64,000 nt of DNA, taken from assembly GCA_033032175.1 (NCBI GenBank), contig CM065334.1:1237705-1301704 (forward strand). The letters are read 5' to 3'. The notes under the pieces are model-generated. The model did no database searches. It had not been told where the DNA came from and saw nothing but the letters and a program-made list of their open reading frames with translations. This DNA is from Saturnia japonica (Eukaryota; Arthropoda; Insecta; Lepidoptera; Saturniidae). This document shows, piece by piece, positions 57,001 through 64,000 of the stretch (position 1 is its first letter; each line of letters begins with the position of its first letter). A program made the position numbers and the translations under genes.

Positions 57001-60000
57001 AATTGACACATTTGTCACTGCTATCATACAAAATGAAAGATGACGTCACGGGACCATAATGTCGCGTTTTTGTGGCATATTATTTATTTACATGAAAAAA
57101 TATTTGTAAATTACTTTTTATGGTTTATTAATGAAAAAAAATATTCATAGCTATTATTTTCATCAATATAAAGTGTTTCTGTCTGTGACAATTTTCTTAG
57201 AGTTGTCAACTCCCGGATTCCTTAGAACGCTGGCGCACTGGTGTGTGGTGATGAGTAACGAAAGCTGTGACAAAACCAAGTGGACAAATATATTAAAAGT
57301 TTCAATTACTGATTACTTTTCTTACATTGACACAGTTTATTTTTCTAGGACCTTGTGGTCTCTGCTAATAATACGTAAATCAAAGTTGTGCCTGTTCGAG
57401 AAAAGGCTGGGAACCATTGACGTATGGGCTGAGGCGAGAGAATGAGATAGAATATCTTTTACACGGTTCATGAAAGCCCTGATTTTCACGACAATTTTCG
57501 TCCTTGTACTGGCCTAGTGGTATGCCGACCAGACTTGTACGCACTGTTGTACGTACAGTGCGAGTGGTCGATAGTTCGAATCCCGCTCATTTCTAAGATG
57601 TTTTTATAAGTGTAGATGCGTTACCCGCACTCTAATTTGGCAACATTAAAGTCAGGTAATTGCCTGACATTTTCTTAGTCACTTATTTTTCAGTGTCGCG
57701 GTTGCACGTTTTTAAAACTAAAAATATATATTCCTTTCATTCTAACAACAAAAATAACACAATAAGTCGGAGAAAAAGTTTCTTCGCATTTTTATATGAA
57801 AACTCAAGACATTTATTTACAGTATATATGTGCCGTTTTGTTCGATGACTTTTGCCATTTTGTAGGTAGAGATATGATCCCGTTTCTGTAGAAACTTTGG
57901 GACTTCTGATAAAAAAAACGCAACAAATAGTTTTGTCATTCCTCTCTTGATGTTTACCTTACAGAACCTAAAGAATTCTGAAGAGATCGAAACAGGTGCA
58001 AGGTCAGGGTGTATGGTGGATGCACTAACACCTCCCAGCCAATCTCTCTTCATTTTTGCTAAGTGGTTAAAGATGTGTGTGGTCTAGCATTATCGTGATG
58101 AAAGACCAAACCCTTCCTGTTGGTCAATTCCGGCCGCTTTCTCTCAACTGCATCCTTTAATCTCATGAGTTGTTGGCAGTAGAGATCCGAATCGATGGAT
58201 TTGCAGGGCGGTAAAAGCTCATAATGAACAATGCCCTTCCAGTCCCAGCATACACACAGCATCACCTTATTTCGAGTTAGCCCAGGTGTAGCCACAGTCT
58301 GTGAAGCCTAACCGATCTTAGACCACGACTTTTTCGCACGTTATTGTCGTACGTGATCTACTTTTCATCACCAATTATCAATCTCTTCAAAAACGGCTCG
58401 GTTTCATTACGTCTCAATAATGAATCGCAAATGAGTGCACGGTTCATTAGGTTTCTTTCAGTGAGCTCGTGTGGCACCCAAATATCGAGCTTTTTGGTAT
58501 AGCCAGCTTTCTTCAAATGGGTTAAAACTGTTCTGTGATCAATTACCAGTTCTTCAGCTACATCGTAACTACTGATATGATGATCTTGCTTCACTTTTTC
58601 AAAAATGGCGTCCATTTTATTCGTAACTGGGCGACCAGAGCGAGGTGCATCTTTACCATCAAAATTTCCGGACTGAAAACGTTTGAACCAATTTTGTGCT
58701 ACTCTTACTGACACTGCATTAGGTCCATAAACATAACAAATTTTTTTCGCTGCTTGAGTTGCATTTTTGCCTTTTTGTAATAATATTTTAAAATGTATCG
58801 AATTTCTTCATTAGATTCACTGATTTTTACAGAAAGAAAAACAAATGAAAAATAACGGAAAACAACTTTTTAAATTTTTTTTTTTAATGTATCCTTTTTA
58901 ATGTTACCAAACCAGCCAGACACAAATAGTACAGTCAAATAAATTTTATAACAAGTTTAAAATCACTGATTGATGATTTATGTTACTTCTAGTATATTGG
59001 GCAATATTTTTATCAGGCGTCACATCGCACGGGTCGTTCGCGCCATTACTAAACACTAATACAAACATAGACCCGAGCCGAGATTTTATATTATCTCCGA
59101 AACTATACGTCCAAATAACATGCTATAAAGGGCAAAGTTTAACTTCGTTTTATAAATTATCTTGATAATAATAATGCTAATAAATCATTTGTACATAAGT
59201 TTTTTGTTACAAAAAATCTTATTGTGGCTTATATATAAAAAATAGGTATATGGTAACGCAAACTTTTTTTTTTAAATATATAAGGAACAATATTTTTGTA
59301 GAATATTGTATTTACGTATCATTAACCATTACACAAGCGCACGCGGATAAAGCAGTTCGGGAGCGCTTTCACTTCCGACTTAACAAAAATCTATATTTAA
59401 GGCTAGTTGAGAGTTGTAGCCTAATGTTAGATAGCCGATACAATTCCTCGTGAATCTGTCTATCATATACAAAAATAATTTTTCGAATCCGACTGATAGT
59501 TTCAAAGATTAGTGTGTTTAAACAAATTAATTAACGCGAACGAAATTACGGGCGATTGCTGGTAAAATATAATAATAATTATTATGATAGTTACTTTGTA
59601 TGACGTCAGGTGGGGCTGTTGTGAGCAAGCGGGAGTATTTCACCAGCACCGTAGTCAAAGGCTCCCCAAATTCCATTGTATGCTGCATTTCGCACAATCT
59701 TCCAAGCAAAGCCATGTTAGAACATTATTACTACGTTATATTCTGTGAAGGAATAATTGTCGGGGCAGATGGATGACCAAGCAATGACGGCCCAGTCTGA
59801 CATACAGACAGATTTTTTTTTTACGCCATATACGTGATCACTATCTGTACAAACTAGCGATCGCCCTAAGCTCGAAATTCGACCAGCGACTTTTTGATCA
59901 TAGATTGTTTTCTGTTTGACATTTGCAGTATTCATGAATCTAAACAATGAGTATTATCTACATCACTTGCTGTCACGTTTCATTGAGTGACAATGTCAAT

Positions 60001-63000
60001 ATTTTGGGGGGTCTACGTTCAGTGGCACTGGACGGGTTAGGATTCGCAGTAATTATTTATTTAATTTAACATATTAGTATCATATATTATAGATAAATTG
60101 TAGCTTTCTGCACTCCTCCTCCATATAAACTTTAACCATGCCAAATCTCACAGACTTCCGTGCACGCAATACGCTTAAAAAGGGGTAGAGGTTTTGCTTC
60201 ACGTATAAATGAATAAAATTGAAGCGTCTGTTTTTAATGTCAAAATAACAGTGTTTAACTAAATGCATTACGAGACTCATAACAAAAAAAAAACATTTTT
60301 TTTGTTTTAGTTTCTCTGTCTGTTTGTTCCGGGTAATCTCTGAAGTTGTTCTATAATTTTTTTCATTTTCACTGGCAGACAGCTGATGGTATAAGAAAAA
60401 AGAATGCGCAAATAAAAATCAATTCGCAAAAAACGATGAATTTAGGGCGCTTGAATAGCTTACGCTATGTAAACCATAAGAGATATATCAAATTAATGTA
60501 CTACATAATTGTAGATATTAAAAATACCTACAAAGTAGTCAGCGAGGTCATATGTCTACGTTCTAAAGATAGCCCACAATAAACATTTTTGTCTTTAAAA
60601 TAACCGGGAGCGGGGTAGCACGTTTCCGCATATGCCCAATCGATGGCATTCTGTAGTCGAAGCGAGCGCAGCCGCTGTCAAAGCTAGTTTACAATAATAT
60701 ATCAGGTACAGCAAAGTGTGTTTAAAATGGTCGATTTCCACCTGTTTACAGTTGCTTCCATTTCAATCAATAAAGGTGAAAGATCCTCTCTGTTCTTAGT
60801 TGCCAACAACTCGAAGAGTTTGATCAGGAAGGTGCTTAGGTAACCATTCCTCCTGGTCTCCATATCATCGACTAGGCCACTGACAAACGGGTTTACTGTG
60901 GTCATCGTTGGGTTCGAACTAGCTGGAATATTCACAAGATCAAAATCAAAACTTTAAAAATCACGTGGTACATGTGAAACATACAAATATCTAGATTCTT
61001 TGAAATCATAAATCACCAGGACTCAAAATATGGACTATTCGTACTGTTACAAGTCTGGTCACCACACTGCTAGGACAATTCGAGGATAATCATAATTATG
61101 TCAGCACTTGCATTAACTACCTCATTAGCCTAGTCGTCCTAGGCACGACTGCTATGTTCGAATCCAAGGTCGAGCGAAGTGTTATTGGGTTTTTAACCGA
61201 TTTCACAAAAAGACGGAGGTTCTCGATTCGAATGCACATTTTTTTTAATGGATGTTCAACCATAAATTCTTTGTTTATGAATCGATTTTGATGATTCTTT
61301 TTTTGTCGAATAGGGGATACCTTCAAGAGTGGTCCCATTTTAATTTCATCGACATTGGACCTTCAACTTCAAAGATACATCAGTGAACTCATCAAAATCA
61401 CTGTGGTTGGCTTTCTTTTTTGTTAAAAATTGTCTTTTCTAAGAATTTCTCAGTAGCAGCTTGGAGTTGGTTTCATGCCCGATTAATGGTAACAGGCTCT
61501 CCCCCTATTACATGGGACCTAAAAACATACTCGGCGAACTGTGGGTGTAAATTAGTACACCTCTGTATAACCCTTCGGGGAATACAGGCGTGATGGTATG
61601 TGAATGAATGAATACTTTATTACAGTTTTAGTTGTGTCTATAAAACATTTTCTTCCAGCGGTAATACACGGTAGTACAATAGGACTATAAATTTAAAATA
61701 AGGCAATTCCAAAAAAAACATCAATGTTTTTGAAGATTTCCCTTGTGAATCTTCGAAGTTGAAGGTACAATGACAATTAAATTAAAATGGAACCGGACCA
61801 CTCTTGAGGTATCCCCTATCTAATGACAAAAAAGAATCATCCAAATCGGTCCATAAACAAATAAGTTATGGCTGAAAGTCCATAAAAACATACATTCGAA
61901 TTGAGAGCGGTTAAAAAACTGTTAACTCAGAAGTAGAGTTTCCTCTCAAGTTAAGCTGAAAAACATATTTATATAGATTAAGAATTGATGGTTGATAGCC
62001 TGGTCAGGCGAAACACTACCAGAGCTAAACAACCAAGAATTAAAGTGTCTACTTATATAAAATTTGACCAGGTTTATGTAACTCACCTGACCCTATAAGA
62101 CTGCCCAGAGGTCGCTTCGGATCCGAATGAGGTGTTGACACTATATGTCCTGGATTATCCTGGCTTCCTGAATGCGTTGGCGGGTAGTGAGGACTATCTG
62201 GGATAGAGACTGTCGTTTCCGCATATCCTGAATGCCCGGGATTTTCTAAATATAGAGTGGTGTCTTCTTGGAGAATGGTTGTGTTTGTTTCGATCGGTGG
62301 AGGGTACTGGGTAGTTGTTGGAACTTTTGGATTTGTTGGTGGTAATGTTGGACTTGGAATGGTAGGGTGAATTCCTGAATATGGTGGTGGGTTGGGAGGA
62401 CTACCCATATCCGGGATAGTTCCTGAAGTTTCCGTGTATACTGGTACAGGAAATCCTGGATGGTCGGGATTTTCTAAATTATCAGTAGGGACTTCCTGCT
62501 CAATAGTTGAGTTAGTTTCGATCGGTGGAGAATAATGGGTAGTTGTTGGATCATTTGGATCTGTTGATGGTAATGTTTGACTTGGAAAGGTAGGATTAAT
62601 TCCTGGGTATTGTGGTCGGTTGGGAGGACTACCCATATCCGGGATAGTTCCTGAAGTTTCCGTGTATAGTGGTACAGGAAATCCTGGAACATCGGGATTT
62701 TCTAAATTATCAGTAGGGACTTCTTGCTCAATAGTTGTGTTAGTTTCGATCGGTGGAGAATAATGGGTTCTTGTTGGAACATTTGGATCTGTTGATGGTA
62801 ATGTTTGACTTGGAAAGGTAGGATTAATTCCTGGGTATTGTGGTCGGTTGGGAGGACTACCCATATCCGGGATAGTTATTGAAGTTTCCGTGTATAGTGG
62901 TACAGGAAATCCTGGAACATCGGGATTTTCTAAATTATCAGTAGGGACTTCTTGCTCAATAGTTGTGTTAGTTTCGATCGGTGGAGAATAATGGGTACTT

Positions 63001-63505
63001 GTTGGAACATTTGGATCTGTTGGTGGTAATGTTTGACTTGGAAAGGTAGGATTAATTCCTGGGTATTGTGGTCGGTTGGGAGGACTACCCATATCCGGGA
63101 TAGTTACTGAAGTTTCCGTGTATAGTGGTACAGGAAATCCTGGAACATCGGGATTTTCTAAATTATCAGTAGGGACTTCTTGTTCAATAGTTGTGTTAGT
63201 TTCGATCGGTGGAGAATAATGGGTAGTTGTTGGAACATTTTGATCTGTTGGTGGTAATGTTTGACTTGGAAAGGTAGGATTAATTCCTGGGTATTGTGGT
63301 CGGTTGGGAGGACTACCCATATCGGGGATATTTCTTGAAGTTTCCGTGTATACTGGAAAAGGGAATCCTGGATACTCCTGATTTTCTAAATTATCAGTAG
63401 GGACTTCTTGGTCAATAGTTGGGCTTGTTCCAAACGGTGAAGTATTTACATTTGTTGGTGGAAAAGGTGGACTTGGAATACTTGGGTTCTGTCTTCCTGG
63501 GTAAT
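53310..63505 (-). CDS. Inferred multi-exon gene: Pro/Thr-rich repeat protein, C-terminal 894 residues in window
   Basis: Five minus-strand blocks join in frame: 63505-62087, 60922-60742, 56851-56764, 55287-55062, 54082-53310. Junctions: acceptor TTATAG|AT, donor GTCAG|GTGAGT (phase 1); acceptor TTCCAG|CT, donor AACAG|GTGGAA (phase 2); acceptor CATAG|A, donor GAG|GTAAGC (phase 0); acceptor TTCCAG|TCG, donor AAAG|GTATCG (phase 1); acceptor TTTCAG|AT; stop TAA. Total 2687 nt, 895 codons including stop. The product begins with 76-aa Pro/Thr repeats, then about 160 residues predicted helical (LSTFLIKLFELL; SPVMNAVVDYADSLYKD; LAIEVIDEALLEPFKRM; ILLDNLNKALLKHF), then a 256-residue basic Lys/His/Asn/Ser tail. 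The start lies beyond the window. The repeat exon is the firmest part; the last exon is the least sure. NTT sequons and the Pro/Thr bias suggest a secreted or surface mucin-like protein (inference). No family is recognised. The introns are full of mobile elements, including a mariner. Confidence 0.5.
54550..55045 (+). repeat. Family D copy (D2 then D1) between inferred exons
   Basis: 54550-54780 is D2 (TTATCCGATTTGGATG, GACCTTCGACTTTGAAGATGC). 54830-55045 is D1 (AAGACGAATCTAACGACACC, CCTCCTTTTTGCAGTCGGG). D1 ends 17 bases from the inferred donor at 55062, so an open frame that seems to run past the exon reads into this repeat. Confidence 0.55.
55468..55998 (-). mobile_element. Family A Helitron-like repeat
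   Basis: CTAG (55468-55471) GTGTGCCCGCGGC through GTTTACTCAGCGTAAGCC and CGTATCGGAGATTACCC to TTTGCTAATTGTATA. Confidence 0.6.
56085..56720 (+). pseudogene. Non-LTR 3' end split by a family B element
   Basis: 56085-56257 gives NNIPKHIPDLPDNKFKDHVK and the GATCATTATGTGTATGATAG block; 56600-56720 gives the 3' UTR (CCCGATCGAGTTTCTTGCCG, GATGACTGGGATG). In the copy at 50.2-50.6 kb the two parts are continuous. Confidence 0.6.
56258..56590 (-). mobile_element. Family B Helitron-like element inside the non-LTR copy
   Basis: CTAG at 56258-56261, hairpin ATCGAAATTCGAT near 56276, GCTTTCTGCACTCCTTCTCC, and the 5' end TTTTGCTTCACGTATTAAT near 56585. Confidence 0.65.
56852..57514. other. No exon found; short repeat at 57430-57500
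   Basis: Part of a 3.9-kb inferred intron. 57430-57500 matches 30195-30260. The 104-codon frame at 57131-57445 lacks support. Confidence 0.3.
57515..57600 (+). mobile_element. tRNA-like SINE head
   Basis: TGGCCTAGTGGTATGCCGAC gives an A box and GATAGTTCGAATCCCGC a B box. The acceptor stem cannot close, so it is a SINE and not a tRNA gene. Related to 8525-8610. Confidence 0.5.
57636..58911 (-). pseudogene. Second mariner-family transposase, badly decayed
   Basis: On the minus strand: an N-terminal part with a likely frameshift near 58775, then an open frame 58714-58358 (AQNWFKRFQSGNFDGKDAPR; KLDIWVPHEL; IGDEK with the first Asp). TAG at 58358-58360 replaces the Trp that follows DEK in mariners. 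A 1-nt frameshift near 58325, TAG at 58308-58310, then 58295-58059 (WDWKGIVHYELLPP; HHDNARPHTS with the second Asp). After that come stops and a deletion removing the third Asp region. The C-terminus (KVIEQNGTYIL) survives to 57817. Candidate TIRs TTTGGCAACATTAAA (57636-57650) and its reverse complement (58897-58911, 14 of 15) give a 1276-bp element, the usual mariner size. It belongs to a different subfamily from the 50.7-kb copy. Confidence 0.75.
58912..59199. other. No gene recognised
   Basis: AT-rich flank of the mariner; a short plus-strand frame from 58980 is unsupported. Confidence 0.3.
59200..59535 (-). mobile_element. Family I Helitron-like element
   Basis: TTATTGTGGCTTATATATAA, GCGCACGCGGATAAAGCAG and CCTCGTGAATCTGTCTATC follow the inverted family I order. 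Confidence 0.55.
59536..59853. other. GC-richer unassigned patch at 59590-59800
   Basis: Open frames exist on both strands (for example minus MALLGRLCEMQHTMEFGEP from 59715), with no splice partner in phase with the inferred gene. It could be a skipped exon or an unrelated fragment. Confidence 0.25.
59854..60215 (-). mobile_element. Family B Helitron-like element, full length
   Basis: CTAG 59854-59857, AGCTCGAAATTCGACC, ATGCCAAATCTCACAGAC and GGTTTTGCTTCACGTAT. It abuts the family A copy that follows. Confidence 0.6.
60205..60688 (+). mobile_element. Family A Helitron-like repeat
   Basis: TGAATAAAATTGAAGCGTC to CGAGCGCAGCCGC and CAAAGCTAG (60680-60688). It lies 54 bases from the inferred donor of the exon at 60742-60922. 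Confidence 0.55.
61117..61602 (+). mobile_element. Family C SINE split by a family D2 copy
   Basis: Head: ATTAGCCTAGTCGTCCTAGG .. AGTGTTATTGGGTTTTT (61127-61196). Tail: GAATTTCTCAGTAGCAGC .. CTTCGGGGAATACAGGCG (61443-61591). The D2 insert 61205-61440 has ATGAATCGATTTTGATGATTC and GTGGTCCCATTTTAATTTC. The joined SINE matches uninterrupted copies. Confidence 0.65.
61715..61915 (-). repeat. Family D2 segment, inverted
   Basis: CACTCTTGAGGTATCCCC and CATCCAAATCGGTCCATAAAC; in opposite orientation to the D2 inside the neighbouring SINE. Confidence 0.5.
62087..63505 (-). CDS. Internal exon of 76-aa Pro/Thr-rich tandem repeats
   Basis: 1419 nt, open throughout, phase 1 at both ends (acceptor TTATAG|AT at the right, donor GTCAG|GTGAGT at the left), so it can be skipped or duplicated without a frameshift. 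Four near-identical units of 76 aa are flanked by diverged ones. Unit order: MGSPPNRPQYPGINPTFPSQ, then a TDPNVPT block, THYSPPIETNTTIEQ, EVPTDNLENPDVPGFPV and YTETS.TIPD. One N-linked sequon (NTT) per unit and many Thr/Ser/Pro suggest glycosylation. The last, degenerate unit (NPPPYSGIHPT) is followed by HSGSQDNPG and RPLGSLIGS. The frame would stop at 62049 only if the donor were not used. Confidence 0.7.
62167..63505 (-). repeat. Tandem array, 228-bp period
   Basis: The GGAGGACTACCCATAT block occurs at 62395, 62623, 62851, 63079 and 63307, exactly 228 bp apart each time. The four central units differ at only a few positions; the units at each edge are more diverged and shortened, the usual pattern of unequal crossing-over in the middle of an array. 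Confidence 0.9.
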
Positions 63506-64000
63506 CTATAATTAAATTTTAATAATGTCGTTAGGTTTTTTAAGTTATTAAGTAGTATTTAAATGTTACTGTTAAGCTGATGTTAAGTAATCACAAAACT
63601 AATATATTTTATAAACAACTAGCGCAGCCCCGCAGTTTCATCCATTGTAAAATCATTCATACAATTAATACAATTGAAATGTCTGTTTGTAATGTCAAAA
63701 TAACAGCTTTTTACTAAATGCATATGAAAGTATATAAGATACCTATAAGAAAACACCCATTTTTTAATTTTTTTTTGTTTGTTTGTTCCGGGTAATCTCT
63801 GAAACGGTTAGACCGATTTTGACGGGACTTTCACTGGTAGATAGCTGAACTTATTGGGAGTAACTTAGGCTACTTTTATTTTAGAAAAAGAATTAGGGTT
63901 CCGCACAAATAAAAAAAAAACTGGTCACTGTGAATCAATTCGGGCGCTTAAATGGCTTATGCTGAGTGAACCATAATTGATATAGCAAATTAATGTACTA
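63506..64000. other. Intron sequence with a family A copy running off the end
   Basis: From about 63655 a plus-oriented family A copy starts (ATACAATTAATACAATTG) and continues through GGTAATCTCTGAAACGG to the window end without reaching its CTAG. The upstream exons of the repeat-protein gene must lie beyond it. Confidence 0.55.

Noticed and set aside
59527..59715. Minus-strand frame MALLGRLCEMQHTMEFGEP in a GC-richer patch
   Set aside because: An equally open plus-strand frame exists, and no splice sites compatible with the inferred gene were found; kept only as an unassigned patch.
60702..60741. Reading the exon at 60742-60922 on to the stop at 60702 as the gene's end
   Set aside because: Possible, but the donor AACAG|GTGGAA matches the phase of the next GC-rich exon and gives a coherent continuation, so the stop is treated as intronic.

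Overview
The window looks like nuclear DNA of a moth or butterfly (Lepidoptera). It is AT-rich, contains spliceable introns, and is crowded with repeats typical of that order: Lep1-type Helitron-like elements, tRNA-headed SINEs, a cecropia-subfamily mariner, and RTE- and jockey-type non-LTR retrotransposon remnants. No bacterial, organellar or viral gene organisation is seen. Most of the 64 kb is mobile-element sequence of many ages, often nested; true host coding sequence is sparse.

Layout. 1-25 kb: almost only repeats, namely Helitron-like families here called A, B, H and I, a dispersed family D, SINEs, a duplicated family J (14.2-14.9 kb), a 1.2 kb inverted-repeat element (16.7-18.0 kb) and a hAT-type MITE (22.4-22.7 kb). 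25.3-25.6 kb: a short first coding exon on the minus strand with a promoter-like region beside it. 28.1-29.8 kb: the most interesting object, a 1731-bp element with 30-bp terminal inverted repeats and a perfect 8-bp target-site duplication. It carries an intact four-exon gene for a 191-aa THAP-domain plus coiled-coil protein and no transposase catalytic region, so it reads as a P-superfamily element reduced to its DNA-binding part. 30.4-32.2 kb: a broken jockey-type retrotransposon on the minus strand. 32.7-50 kb: more Helitron-like copies, including a foldback pair, a second hAT-type MITE and a possible mitochondrial-presequence exon at 44.2 kb. 50.2-52.6 kb: a non-LTR 3' end, a mariner with one nonsense codon, and an RTE 3' end with a trinucleotide tail. 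57.6-58.9 kb: a second, more decayed mariner.

53.3-63.5 kb, minus strand: five open blocks with plausible splice sites join in consistent phase (1-1, 1-2, 2-0, 0-1, 1-stop) into one inferred gene that starts beyond the right edge of the window. It has an exon of 76-aa proline/threonine-rich repeats (exact 228-bp DNA period), then a helix-rich part spread over three short exons, then a Lys/His/Asn/Ser-rich C-terminal exon. Its function is not recognised. Its introns hold the second mariner and several Helitron-like and SINE copies.

Three elements here (the THAP element and both mariners) keep an open N-terminal DNA-binding part while the catalytic part is absent or cut off by a stop codon. 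All exon calls come from reading splice consensus and frame by eye; none has transcript support.
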